From: an uncultured Bacteroidales bacterium
GTDB taxonomy: Bacteria > Bacteroidota > Bacteroidia > Bacteroidales > Bacteroidaceae
NCBI GenBank assembly: GCA_902800305.1
Contig: CADCDP010000007.1
Location: 1 to 64,000, forward strand
Direction: 5' to 3'
Length of the DNA: 64,000 bases
Position 1 is the stretch's first letter, and every line of letters begins with the position of its first letter. Position numbers and translations under genes: made by a program. Positions 26,109 through 34,842 of this stretch are shown here, piece after piece. The notes below the pieces were generated by a model. The model saw only the letters and a program-made list of their open reading frames with translations. It had not been told where the DNA came from and did no database searches.

Positions 26109-26310
26109 AGTTTTTAAATCATAGAATTTTAAGGATTTTAAGAGCTATGCAGAGTGTTTAGAATTCGCCCTTGGCGCCGAGAATTTTAAGACCTTACGGC
26201 CAGTTCTCCAACACCGCGTCAGCTTCTTTTAATTCTCAGCCGCTTGCGGAATTCTTTTTCCCAGCCGCATGGTTCTTTTTATTCTTAAAATTCTATGACT
26301 TTTAAAAACT
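26109..26310. repeat. MITE-like element, copy 1 (upstream of gdhA)
   Basis: The 202-bp element has terminal inverted repeats of about 25 bp (26109-26133 and 26284-26310; a two-base indel separates them) built round CATAGAATTTTAAG. Its interior shares a core (about 26188-26255) with the element at 39477-39680, including AACACCGCGTCAGCTTCTT and GCCGCTTGCGGAATTCT. It has no open frame, fitting a non-autonomous element. No clear target-site duplication is visible. Confidence 0.8.
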
Positions 26311-26352
26311 ATAATTACTTAAAAACTTAAATAACCTATAATACCAAAGGCT

Positions 26353-27690
26353 ATGAACATCGAGAAAATCATGCAGCAGCTGGAGCAGAAGCATCCGGGC
26401 GAGCTGGAGTACTTGCAGGCAGTAAAGGAAGTGCTCATCTCTATCGAAGACGTTTACAATCAGCACCCCGAGTTTGAACGGGCAAAAATCATCGAGCGGC
26501 TGGTGGAACCTGAGCGCATCATCACCTTCCGTGTGCCGTGGGTGGACGACAAGGGCGAGGTGCAGGTGAACTTGGGTTACCGTGTGCAGTTCAACAGCGC
26601 AATTGGCCCCTACAAGGGGGGGCTGCGGTTCCATGCGTCGGTGAACCTGAGCATCCTGAAGTTTCTGGGCTTCGAACAGACGTTCAAGAATGCCCTCACC
26701 ACCCTGCCGATGGGCGGGGGCAAGGGCGGCTCTGACTTCAGCATCCGTGGCAAGAGCGACGCGGAGGTGATGCGGTTCTGCCAAGCCTTTATGAACGAGC
26801 TGTACCGCTACATCGGCCCCAATGTGGATGTGCCGGCTGGCGACATCGGCGTGGGTGCCCGCGAGGTGGGCTACCTCTTTGGCCAGTACAAGAAGCTGAC
26901 GCGCGACTGGAGCGGTGTGCTGACGGGCAAAGGACTGGAGTTCGGCGGCTCGCTCATCCGTCCCGAGGCAACGGGGTTCGGCGGCCTCTATTTCGTGCGC
27001 GAGATGCTCCGCACACACGGCCAGGACATCGCTGGAAAGACGGTGGCCATCAGCGGTTTCGGCAACGTGGCATGGGGTGCGGCGACCAAGGCGACACAGT
27101 TGGGCGCGAAGGTGGTGACCATCAGCGGACCCGACGGTTACATCTACGATCCTGCAGGGCTGGACGACGAGAAAATCCGCTACATGCTGGAACTGAGGGC
27201 ATCGGGCAACGACGTGTGTCAACCGTATGCCGACGAGTTCCCAGGCTCGACCTTCATAGAGGGCAAGCGCCCGTGGGAGGTCAAGTGCGACATCGCCCTG
27301 CCCTGCGCCACCCAAAACGAGCTGAACGGCGAGGATGCACGCCACCTCATCGAGAACGGCTGCCTCTGTGTGGGCGAAATCAGCAACATGGGCTGCACAC
27401 CCGAAGCCATTGACGCATTCCTCGACGCGAAGATGCTCTATGCGCCAGGCAAGGCAGTGAATGCAGGTGGTGTGGCTACTTCGGGACTGGAAATGAGCCA
27501 GAATGCCATGCACTTGTCGTGGTCGGCAGAAGAGGTGGATAAGCGGCTCCACGGCATCATGGAGGGCATCCACCAGCAGTGCCTCCGCTATGGCCGCCAA
27601 CCTGACGGCTACGTGAACTACGTGAAGGGTGCCAACGTGGCGGGGTTCATGAAGGTGGCCAAAGCCATGATGGCACAGGGAATTGTGTAG
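26353..27690 (+). CDS. gdhA: NADP-specific glutamate dehydrogenase
   Basis: The 445-residue protein matches hexameric glutamate dehydrogenases along its full length: 'KGGLRFHASVNLSILKFLGF', the catalytic lysine motif 'PMGGGKGGSDF' (first Lys near residue 124), 'DVPAGDIGVGAREVGYLFG' and the nucleotide-binding 'SGFGNVAWGAATKA' (about 235). It makes glutamate from 2-oxoglutarate and ammonia with NADPH in the cytoplasm, the main ammonia-fixing route in many gut Bacteroidota. Length is normal for the family. A MITE-like repeat ends 42 bases upstream and may supply or disturb its control region. A terminator follows the stop. Confidence 0.97.
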   Translation: MNIEKIMQQLEQKHPGELEYLQAVKEVLISIEDVYNQHPEFERAKIIERLVEPERIITFRVPWVDDKGEVQVNLGYRVQFNSAIGPYKGGLRFHASVNLSILKFLGFEQTFKNALTTLPMGGGKGGSDFSIRGKSDAEVMRFCQAFMNELYRYIGPNVDVPAGDIGVGAREVGYLFGQYKKLTRDWSGVLTGKGLEFGGSLIRPEATGFGGLYFVREMLRTHGQDIAGKTVAISGFGNVAWGAATKATQLGAKVVTISGPDGYIYDPAGLDDEKIRYMLELRASGNDVCQPYADEFPGSTFIEGKRPWEVKCDIALPCATQNELNGEDARHLIENGCLCVGEISNMGCTPEAIDAFLDAKMLYAPGKAVNAGGVATSGLEMSQNAMHLSWSAEEVDKRLHGIMEGIHQQCLRYGRQPDGYVNYVKGANVAGFMKVAKAMMAQGIV

Positions 27691-27779
27691 CAAGGAGGAT
27701 TTATAGTCAAAGATTTTGGGGATCAGAAATTTTTAAAGTCAGAGACATAAAAATAACTCCTGTCGAACTTTTTGCACGC

Positions 27780-27826
27780 AAGCGTCCCCGAACGTATCAA
27801 CAACGCTCGGGGACGCTTTATCTTTG
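27780..27826 (+). terminator. terminator between gdhA and ugd
   Basis: A perfect 12-bp stem (27780-27791 with 27807-27818) is followed by TTATCTTT on the plus strand. It lies 89 bases after gdhA and 20 bases after the convergent ugd stop, so it may serve both, though the minus side lacks a good T-run. Confidence 0.8.
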
Positions 27827-27837
27827 CAGCCGTTGGG

Positions 27838-29112
27838 TTAGTCTCTGCGGAAAATGTCGCGCGTATAGACCTTGTCCTGCACGTCGTCGAGACACGTGTC
27901 GTAGCGGTTCGCGATGATGGCCTGCGCCTGTGCCTTGAAGGCTTCGAGGTCGTTGACCACCTTGGAACCGAAGAATGTGGTGCCGTCCTGCAACGTCGGT
28001 TCGTAGATGATGACCGTGGCACCCTTGGCCTTGATGCGCTTCATGATGCCCTGGATGCTCGACTGGCGGAAGTTGTCGGAGTTGCTCTTCATCGTCAAGC
28101 GGAACACACCAATCACCACGTCCTTCTCCTGCGCCTGGTTCCAGCGGATGCGGTTGGAGTAGCTGTAGTAGCCCGCCATCTGCAGCACACGGTCGGCGAT
28201 GAAGTCCTTGCGGGTGCGGTTGCTCTCCACGATGGCTGTCATCATCTGCTGCGGCACATCCTGGTAGTTGGCCAAGAGCTGCTTCGTGTCCTTGGGGAGG
28301 CAGTAGCCGCCGTAACCGAAGGAGGGGTTGTTGTAGTGGGTGCCAATGCGAGGGTCGAGACCCACACCCTGGATGATGGCCTGAGCGTCAAGCCCTTTCA
28401 CCTCGGCGTAGGTGTCCAGCTCGTTGAAATAGCTGACGCGAAGGGCGAGGTAGGTGTTGGCGAAGAGCTTCACGGCCTCTGCCTCGGTCAAGCCCATCTG
28501 GAGCACCTCGATGTCCTCCTTCACTGCACCCTCCTTCAGCAACTCGGCGAAGGTCAGGGCTGCCTGACGGAGTTCCTCGCTGTACTTCACCTCGATGCGC
28601 TTGGGCGAACCGACGATGATGCGCGAGGGGTAGAGGTTGTCGTAAAGTGCCTTGCTCTCACGCAGAAACTCGGGCGAGAAGAGCAGACGGAGCGTGTAGC
28701 CGTACTTGTGGTAAAGGCTCTCGGTGTAGCCCACGGGGATGGTACTCTTGATGACCATCACGGCATCGGGGTTCACCTCCAGTACCAGCTCGATGACCTC
28801 CTCCACGTGGGACGTGTCGAAGTAGTTCTTCACGGGGTCGTAGTTGGTGGGTGCGGCGATGACCACAAAGTCGGCATCGGCGTAGGCCTGCCGTCCGTCG
28901 AGGGTCGCGGTGAGGTTCAAGTCCTTCTCTGCCAAGTACTTCTCGATGTACTCATCCTGGATGGGCGACTTCTTGTTGTTGATAAGATCCACCTTCTCGG
29001 GAATCACATCCACAGCCGTCACCTGATGGTGCTGCGCCAAGAGCGTAGCGATGCTGAGACCCACGTAACCCGTACCGGCCACAGCAATCTTCATGTCCTT
29101 AAAATCTCTCAT
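27838..29112 (-). CDS. ugd: UDP-glucose 6-dehydrogenase
   Basis: The 424-residue enzyme oxidises UDP-glucose to UDP-glucuronate in the cytoplasm. It has the NAD-binding 'GTGYVGLS' motif (13-20), '[10 protein letters not shown]', '[14 protein letters not shown]', and the active-site cysteine (Cys271) in '[18 protein letters not shown]', the form seen in the short Ugd class of E. coli. The frame also allows a start six codons later, where the E. coli protein begins. UDP-glucuronate feeds capsule or exopolysaccharide synthesis, which fits the UpxY-type antiterminator upstream. It lies 71 bases after the CotH-dockerin gene on the same strand with no terminator seen between, so it may be the last gene of that operon. 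Confidence 0.96.
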   Translation of the reverse strand: MRDFKDMKIAVAGTGYVGLSIATLLAQHHQVTAVDVIPEKVDLINNKKSPIQDEYIEKYLAEKDLNLTATLDGRQAYADADFVVIAAPTNYDPVKNYFDTSHVEEVIELVLEVNPDAVMVIKSTIPVGYTESLYHKYGYTLRLLFSPEFLRESKALYDNLYPSRIIVGSPKRIEVKYSEELRQAALTFAELLKEGAVKEDIEVLQMGLTEAEAVKLFANTYLALRVSYFNELDTYAEVKGLDAQAIIQGVGLDPRIGTHYNNPSFGYGGYCLPKDTKQLLANYQDVPQQMMTAIVESNRTRKDFIADRVLQMAGYYSYSNRIRWNQAQEKDVVIGVFRLTMKSNSDNFRQSSIQGIMKRIKAKGATVIIYEPTLQDGTTFFGSKVVNDLEAFKAQAQAIIANRYDTCLDDVQDKVYTRDIFRRD

Positions 29113-29183
29113 TTTTTTACTTCTCTATTTTATTTGGTTTCTATGAATAAGTTATTTCTTTTCTTTGACGATGGGTAAACCTG

Positions 29184-31157
29184 TTAGTTCCCCAAAATAA
29201 CATTGACAAGGCTGGTTACGTCGCTGATGTTCACACTGCCGTCGCCATTCACGTCGGCACGGCCAAAGGAGTCGTCGGCACGACCGAGGATGATGTTGAC
29301 GAGGCAGGTTACGTCGCTGATATCTACGCTGCCGTCGCCATTCACGTCGCCCGCCAAACCTTCCTCCTCCTCTTCGTACACGGTCAAGCCCTGAAAGAGG
29401 AACTCTGCCCGCCGAGCAAGCCATGACTGCGCCGTCTTCACTTGCTGGGCGTAGTCGGTCACGCCGACCCACCTCTCTTTGTCGTGGAGCAAGGACGGCT
29501 TGGCGTAGTCGTAGTAGTCCTGGCAGAAGTCCAGCAGCTCCGACAGCTTATCGCCCAGGAAGTCCTTCCACAGGAAATACGTAAGGCGATCGACTGTTTC
29601 GTTCTTTTCGCGCAAATCCTTGATAAAGGCTTTCGCCTTCTGGTGGTTGGGGGCATAAAAGTCGTAAGTGACCCGTTCCATAAAATACCGATGCCGGTCA
29701 TTGTAGCCATAGTTGTAGTCGCAGTCCCACACAGGACCGAAGACGAGGGGAGAGGAGGCATCGAGGATGTTCTCGCGGTAGCAGAAGACGCTCCTCGGAT
29801 TGGAATACTCTACATTGCAAAGATACTCGCCCACCATGAGGTAGCGAGCCAGTTGCTCTATATCGACGTAGGGCGAAATGTCGTCGCCCTGTTCCAAGGC
29901 AACGAGGAAGGCGTTAAACTGTTCCTGCACCATCGCTAAGGTCAGCTCGGTTTCCCCATCGGAGAAGTCGGGATCCTTCACCTGAACGGGCAGGTCGTAG
30001 GGTGTGGAGCGGAACTTCTGCTCTTCCGCCTCGTCATAGTTGGTGTCCAACTCCAGCAGCACCGCATGGCTCTCGTCTTCCAGTTCGATGCTGTTGTTCG
30101 CCAAGCCCACCTTCTCGGTGAAGTTGTAGCTGCCACGGTAGCCTCCGTTGATGTACAGCTCCACGGGGACGATGTGGTTCGGCGCTGCGGTCTGGACGAG
30201 GTTGGCCACCTTCAATCCGATGGCGTTCGTCAGCATGGAACCTTCCATCCGGTTGGCCAATAGCACCCAGTTCTTCCCCTTCTTCATTCCCAACGGCTTT
30301 ACCTTCTCTGAAAACTTCAGGCGATAGGGGTTTTTGAGCGATGGACGCCCCGACCAGGTGGTGTTGCCACGCCCCTTAATCTTCACGGAAGTCGCCCCCA
30401 TCGACGGGAAGACCCCTGCACCGTCTATCGTGATGGTCGCATCCAGATAATACTCCTTGCTGCTAATCATCTCTCCGTTCTCCGTATTGATGTCGATGCG
30501 GGGGACGTTCGTGCTGTGGTCGGTCAGGAAGTCAACACGCACCACGTAGTCGCGGCCAAAAGGACGCATCTCCAGCGTCTCGGAGTTGGTCGATGATGAA
30601 GCGGACAGGATATGCCACTGGGGGTAACCCACGGTGTAGGTGATGGGGTGGTCGAAACGCAGGCGGCTCTCCTTGCTGTTCTGCCGTTTCCCTTCTACAT
30701 ACACCTCTGCTAACTTGTCCGATAGTTGAAAAGAGGGGGTCAACCACTTGCCAATACCAGCCACTTTCACCCGAATGATGCCGTCCTCCCCTATCTCACC
30801 CTCAGCGTCCGTAAACACTTGGTCGTTGAACTTATTGTTGAACTTAAAGGAGGTAATGGAGGGCATCTCCAGCTCAAGCGTATGGCTGAAGGAGACAATA
30901 TCGCTGAGCGCATAAACAAAGCTTTGGCCGTCTATCGTCTTCACCGAAAACTCCCCATCCGCTGTTTCCTTCTCACTCACATACTTGTCCGGGAACACCC
31001 ACAAGTCGCCATTCTGCATCAAGATATACTCGGCTTCTTCCCCTTCGGGAACACTTCCAGCAAAAACGGGCAACACACACATCGCCCAAAGCATCTGCAC
31101 GAAGAAAAGAGCCTTCCTGCCCCGCACACCAACATATTGGTTCTTACGAATCTTCAT
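29184..31157 (-). CDS. CotH-kinase family secreted protein with C-terminal dockerin repeats
   Basis: The 657-residue product has an N-terminal export signal (hydrophobic stretch about residues 17-33), a beta-rich N-terminal region, a CotH-like kinase domain (about 190-590; 'VKIKGRGNTTWSGRPSLKNP', 'NWVLLANRMEGSM', 'VFGPVWDCDYNYGYN') and two dockerin type I repeats at the end ('DVNGDGSVDISDVTCLVNII' and a near copy). CotH proteins phosphorylate spore-coat protein in Bacillus; the role in Bacteroidota is unknown. Dockerins here need not mean a cellulosome. The frame opens further upstream, but the ATG at 31157 avoids overlap with the upstream gene and follows AAGGGA. It is in a tight minus-strand operon. 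Confidence 0.85.
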   Translation of the reverse strand: MKIRKNQYVGVRGRKALFFVQMLWAMCVLPVFAGSVPEGEEAEYILMQNGDLWVFPDKYVSEKETADGEFSVKTIDGQSFVYALSDIVSFSHTLELEMPSITSFKFNNKFNDQVFTDAEGEIGEDGIIRVKVAGIGKWLTPSFQLSDKLAEVYVEGKRQNSKESRLRFDHPITYTVGYPQWHILSASSSTNSETLEMRPFGRDYVVRVDFLTDHSTNVPRIDINTENGEMISSKEYYLDATITIDGAGVFPSMGATSVKIKGRGNTTWSGRPSLKNPYRLKFSEKVKPLGMKKGKNWVLLANRMEGSMLTNAIGLKVANLVQTAAPNHIVPVELYINGGYRGSYNFTEKVGLANNSIELEDESHAVLLELDTNYDEAEEQKFRSTPYDLPVQVKDPDFSDGETELTLAMVQEQFNAFLVALEQGDDISPYVDIEQLARYLMVGEYLCNVEYSNPRSVFCYRENILDASSPLVFGPVWDCDYNYGYNDRHRYFMERVTYDFYAPNHQKAKAFIKDLREKNETVDRLTYFLWKDFLGDKLSELLDFCQDYYDYAKPSLLHDKERWVGVTDYAQQVKTAQSWLARRAEFLFQGLTVYEEEEEGLAGDVNGDGSVDISDVTCLVNIILGRADDSFGRADVNGDGSVNISDVTSLVNVILGN

Positions 31158-31161
31158 TCCC

Positions 31162-32136
31162 TTAAACTTTAATACTACTTTTTTCTTTAGAGATATATCC
31201 TTTGACAAATTCCAACGTGCTGGCCGACTTCACCCGTGGCAGCAACTCATCGAGCTTGGCTTGGGCCGTCATGGCTTTTTCTTCCTCTCCTAAAAGACGG
31301 TAACTGGCCAACAGGAGAGCCTGCACCTTCGCCTCGGCGTTGAGGGTATCGGCCTGAAGGTTGCAAAAGCGAGTAGTGAAGACACGCACGGGGTCGAGCA
31401 CAGCCGCTTTCACGCTCCTCCCAGATGTTCCATTCCCCCCATTCATCCCAGACGCCCCATTCATCCCAGACGCCCCATTCATCCCATGAAGCCCATTCGT
31501 CCCATCACGCCCGCTCTTCCCCACTTCTTCCATCGCCTTCCGCAACCGTGGCACATAGCTATCTACAAGCTTGTAGAAGTGCTTGCCCTTCTTGGCGAAC
31601 TGGAGCACTTGCAGGTACTCCGGCTCGATGTGGAGGGTGGGCACAGCAATCACGTTGCTCACATTCACCAGCACACGACCCCCTTCCTTGCCCTGTTGGG
31701 AGAGCAGCACCCCCTCGATGCCGTTGAAGGGACCCGCGACGATGCGCACAATGTCGCCCTTCTCCAAATCTACTTCGGAGGGTTTCATGTAGGGGATTTC
31801 CGCATCGCGGTAAGTGCCGACAGCATTGATGAACATCTCCATCTCGCGGTCGGGCACCACCAAGGGCGGCACATAATCGCCTTGCTGGTAGCTGAGCGGA
31901 CGTTGATAAGCAATGTGCATGCGGCGGTCGGGGTGTTGGCTCTTGAACGTGTGCAAGGTCTCGATGTCGGTAGATACGAAGACGAGGTTGAACGCCAGAG
32001 GCTTCTCCACTCGCACCGTCTTACCCCCCATCGGCACCAAGACCGTGCGGGTGGGCAAGAAGAACTTTAACCCAGCCTTCTTCAGGTCGTCGCGCACAGA
32101 CAGGGCGAGACTCGGCGATTTAAGAACATACCACAT
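31162..32136 (-). CDS. UpxY/NusG-like transcription antiterminator with collagen-like insert
   Basis: The 324-residue protein has an N-terminal NGN domain (about 1-105, 'MWYVLKS'), a KOW segment (about 118-160, 'VDLEKGDIVRIVAGPFNGIE') and a helical C-terminal region. This is the layout of UpxY-type NusG paralogues, which act on RNA polymerase at the start of capsule operons. Uniquely, residues 209-241 are eleven consecutive Gly-X-Y triplets, encoded by near-identical 18-base units; standard UpxY proteins end soon after KOW. The C-terminal helical part (242-324) is also unusual. It starts three bases after the DUF2752 stop and ends four bases before the CotH-dockerin gene, so it lies in mid-operon rather than at the head. 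Confidence 0.85.
   Translation of the reverse strand: MWYVLKSPSLALSVRDDLKKAGLKFFLPTRTVLVPMGGKTVRVEKPLAFNLVFVSTDIETLHTFKSQHPDRRMHIAYQRPLSYQQGDYVPPLVVPDREMEMFINAVGTYRDAEIPYMKPSEVDLEKGDIVRIVAGPFNGIEGVLLSQQGKEGGRVLVNVSNVIAVPTLHIEPEYLQVLQFAKKGKHFYKLVDSYVPRLRKAMEEVGKSGRDGTNGLHGMNGASGMNGASGMNGGNGTSGRSVKAAVLDPVRVFTTRFCNLQADTLNAEAKVQALLLASYRLLGEEEKAMTAQAKLDELLPRVKSASTLEFVKGYISKEKSSIKV
31414..31512 (-). repeat. in-frame tandem repeat encoding Gly-X-Y triplets
   Basis: Eighteen-base units (around CATTCATCCCAGACGCCC on the plus strand) repeat at 31439-31492 with degenerate flanks. They give eleven Gly-X-Y triplets with mostly Asn, Ser, Thr and Met at X and Y. Such repeats can change length by slippage in steps that keep the frame. 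Confidence 0.85.
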
Positions 32137-32139
32137 AAG

Positions 32140-32520
32140 CTATAAGTTTCTAACCACTCCCCACACCAACAGTACCCCCACAAACGTGAGGATGACTGCA
32201 TCGCGGTAGCACCACTCCCCCACTCGACTGGCTCTGAACTGCGGACTGAGTTGTCCCAGCAGCAGAAGCCCTAAATAGGGATAGCCCAAGAGCAGTACTG
32301 GGTTGAGCCGCCAAGCCTCGCCCCACTGGAAGTGCATCAGCGCATGAAGCTGCCGTTGCATCCCACAGAGCGGACACTGGAAGCCCGTCAACTGGAAGAG
32401 CGGACACTTGAGCCACCATGCCGCGCTGTAGGGGTTACCCAGCAGGAGTGCCAGCAACAGGAGTGCCAGCACGCTGAGCACCAGCAGCTTATCGGCGGAA
32501 ACCCAGCTGCGCCGTTTCAT
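32140..32520 (-). CDS. DUF2752 membrane protein
   Basis: The 126-residue membrane protein fits DUF2752: it has three hydrophobic segments and the motif 'CPLFQLTGFQCPLCGMQRQL' followed by 'WRLNPVLLLGYPY'. The paired cysteines in CPxC-like context are typical of the family; function is unknown. It starts inside the last 32 bases of the GH3 gene in another frame and ends three bases before the antiterminator gene, so it is translated within the same operon. The frame is open further upstream, but only within GH3 coding sequence, so I chose the ATG at 32520. Confidence 0.75.
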   Translation of the reverse strand: MKRRSWVSADKLLVLSVLALLLLALLLGNPYSAAWWLKCPLFQLTGFQCPLCGMQRQLHALMHFQWGEAWRLNPVLLLGYPYLGLLLLGQLSPQFRASRVGEWCYRDAVILTFVGVLLVWGVVRNL

Positions 32521-34840
32521 CGCATCGGAATTCCACCGTCTGACCGCCACAGGTAGCACGGAAGTCGCCCTGTTCGAGCACCCACTCGTTGTCGATGCCC
32601 ACGAAAGCGAGGTCGTTGGCTGCCACGTCAAAGCGCACCACCTTCGTCTCGCCTGGTTGCAGTTCCACCTTCTCGAAGGCACGGAGCCGCTTGTTGTCGG
32701 GCGTGATGGAAGCCACGAGGTCGCTCACGTAGAGCAGCACAGCCTCCTTGCCAGTACGGTCGCCCGTATTGGTCACCTCCACCGTGAAGGAGAGTCGGTC
32801 GCCCGCACGGAACTTCGACTTATCCACTGTGAGGTTGCTATATTTATAAGATGTGTAGCTCAAGCCGTAGCCAAACGGGAACAGCTCATCTACCTTGGCG
32901 TCGTAGTTGTAATTGCCCGCCATCGTGCCCACCTGCTGGCAGGGCTTGTAGTCGTAGGTGGCAATCGAACCGGTATATTTCGGATAGGTGAACGGCAGCT
33001 TGGCCGAGAAGTTCGCCTCGCCACTGAGCAAGTTGGCCAGCGCATCGCCACCATAGTTCGAGGGCAGCATGGCATCGACGATGGCCTTTGCCCCATCCAC
33101 CAACGGCGTGATGATGCGCGGACGACCTTCGTTGAGCACCAGCACCACAGGCTTGCCCATTCCTTCCACCTTCTTCACCAGCTCCATCTGCTTCTGGCTC
33201 AATGTCAAGTCGTTAATATTCCCAGGAGTCTCGCAGTAGGAGTTCTCTCCGATGAAGGCGACAATCACGTCACACGCCTTCGCTTCCTTCTCCAAAAAGA
33301 CTTTCTCCAATGTGTTCTCCTGCTCGTCTTGCCAGTTCTTTCCTCCGTAGGTCAAGACGTTGCAGTAGGTCACGTTCTTATCCCCAAACTTATTCACCAG
33401 TGCCTCGTAGAACGTGCGGTACTTACCGATGGCACGGCACACCGTGTCGGCCTTGTCGCCCTGCCAAGAGTACGACCAGCCGCCCGTCTGGGCACGGAAA
33501 CTGTTGGCGTTCGGTCCCACGCAGAGAATCTTCGTGCCCTGCTTCAGCGGCAGGATGTTCCCCTCGTTCTTGAGGAGCACGATGCACTCTTCAGCCATCT
33601 TCGTGGCTTCAGCCGCAAACTTGTCGCTGCCAAAGAGCGGATATTTCTTTGCCAGCGTCTTTTCGTCGATATCCCATGTCTTCTTGTCGAACAGCCCGAT
33701 GCGGTACTTCAGCCTCAAGATGCGTCGCACAGCATCGTCGATACGCGCCTTCGACACCAATCCCTCTTCCACACATTCTTTCAGCAAGTCGCAGAAACTC
33801 AAGTCGTAAGGGTCCATGCTCATGTCGATGCCAGCGTTGATGGCCAAGGCAATCGCCTCCTTCTTCGTGGCAGCCACATGGTCGCGCTTCCAGAGGTTGT
33901 CGATGTCTGCCCAGTCGGTCACAATCATGCCGTCCCATTGCAGCTCGTCCTTTAGCCAGTCCGTCAGAATCTTCTTGTTGGCGTGGGTCGAGATGCCGTT
34001 GATGACACCCGAATTGACCATCACCGTCAACGCCCCCGCCTCGATGCAGCGGCGGAACGGCTCGAAATAACGCTCACGGAGTTCACGTTCGGGGATGAAA
34101 GCCGGCGTGCGGTCTTTGCCCGAGAAGGGAACGCCATAGCCCATATAGTGTTTGAGCGACACCGCCACATGATTCGCGTCGATGTGGTTGGGGTCGTCGC
34201 CTTGGTAGCCAAGGGTGAAGGCCACGCCCATCTCGGCATTCACGTAGGTGTCCTCGCCAAAGCTCTCCCAGTGGCGCGACCACAACGGCTGTCTGCCCAA
34301 GTCCATCACGGGGTTATAGACCCACGGAATGAGGCAAGCACGTGATTCGTAGGCGGTGATTTCGCCCACCCGATGCACCAGGTCGCGGTTGAAGCTGGCT
34401 GCCATGTTGATTTCCTGCGGGAAGAGCGTACCGCCCCAGGTGTAGGAAGCTCCGTGGTTCTGGTCAACACCGATGATTTGCGGAATGCCGTTGCACTTCG
34501 CCATCGAACGTTGGTTCAGCTGCCTCACTGCCTTCGCCCACACAGCCGGTGGTTGCGCCAACGAGAAGGGCACGTTGAGGATGGAACCCACCTTATACTT
34601 GTCGAACGCCTTCGCCATCGCTGCCTCGGAGAGGGTGAACGTCTGTCGATGTTCCCAGTCCGTCACCACATCCACCGTCAGCTCCATCATTTGTCCAATC
34701 TTCTCGTCCAACGTCATTTGGGCGAGCTTCGCCTCCACCTGAGCCTCTATTTTCGGGTCACGGGGGATAGCGGGCTTCACTTGAGCTGCCAGATACGAGC
34801 AAGTCGCACCCAGCAGCAAAGTCATCAGTGTCTTTTTCAT
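32489..34840 (-). CDS. GH3 beta-glycosidase (BglX-like)
   Basis: The 783-residue secreted enzyme has a signal peptide ending near 'YLAAQ', the GH3 N-terminal barrel with 'GVDQNHGASYTWGGTLFPQ', 'SLKHYMGYG' (Lys230-His231) and the nucleophile in 'MIVTDWAD' (Asp309), the second alpha/beta domain ('ILCVGPNANSFRAQTGGWS') and a C-terminal FnIII-like domain. Family members release beta-linked glucose or xylose from oligosaccharides, usually in the periplasm; exact specificity cannot be read by eye. It starts two bases after the degenerate hybrid regulator and overlaps DUF2752, so it is the enzyme of this operon. Confidence 0.95.
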   Translation of the reverse strand: MKKTLMTLLLGATCSYLAAQVKPAIPRDPKIEAQVEAKLAQMTLDEKIGQMMELTVDVVTDWEHRQTFTLSEAAMAKAFDKYKVGSILNVPFSLAQPPAVWAKAVRQLNQRSMAKCNGIPQIIGVDQNHGASYTWGGTLFPQEINMAASFNRDLVHRVGEITAYESRACLIPWVYNPVMDLGRQPLWSRHWESFGEDTYVNAEMGVAFTLGYQGDDPNHIDANHVAVSLKHYMGYGVPFSGKDRTPAFIPERELRERYFEPFRRCIEAGALTVMVNSGVINGISTHANKKILTDWLKDELQWDGMIVTDWADIDNLWKRDHVAATKKEAIALAINAGIDMSMDPYDLSFCDLLKECVEEGLVSKARIDDAVRRILRLKYRIGLFDKKTWDIDEKTLAKKYPLFGSDKFAAEATKMAEECIVLLKNEGNILPLKQGTKILCVGPNANSFRAQTGGWSYSWQGDKADTVCRAIGKYRTFYEALVNKFGDKNVTYCNVLTYGGKNWQDEQENTLEKVFLEKEAKACDVIVAFIGENSYCETPGNINDLTLSQKQMELVKKVEGMGKPVVLVLNEGRPRIITPLVDGAKAIVDAMLPSNYGGDALANLLSGEANFSAKLPFTYPKYTGSIATYDYKPCQQVGTMAGNYNYDAKVDELFPFGYGLSYTSYKYSNLTVDKSKFRAGDRLSFTVEVTNTGDRTGKEAVLLYVSDLVASITPDNKRLRAFEKVELQPGETKVVRFDVAANDLAFVGIDNEWVLEQGDFRATCGGQTVEFRCDETAQLGFRR

Positions 34841-34842
34841 TA

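Larger units (their letters stand above)
25952..26352. other. 401-bp divergent region with MITE-like element
   Basis: It contains the GH67 promoter and, from 26109 to 26310, a MITE-like repeat that ends 42 bases before gdhA. Between 26041 and 26108 I see nothing. I could not find a clear TAnnTTTG box for gdhA, so its promoter may lie within the repeat. Confidence 0.6.

Noticed and set aside
26302..27693. 463-codon frame antisense to gdhA and a similar one antisense to ugd (27772-29178)
   Set aside because: Both mirror highly conserved enzymes and carry no recognisable domain.
27819..27827. TATCTTTG promoter-like box on the plus strand
   Set aside because: It points into the 3' end of the minus-strand ugd gene and is the T-run of the gdhA terminator; no gene follows.
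31437..31495. Short direct repeats resembling a CRISPR array
   Set aside because: The 18-base units are contiguous, in frame and code for Gly-X-Y triplets; there are no spacers and no cas genes.
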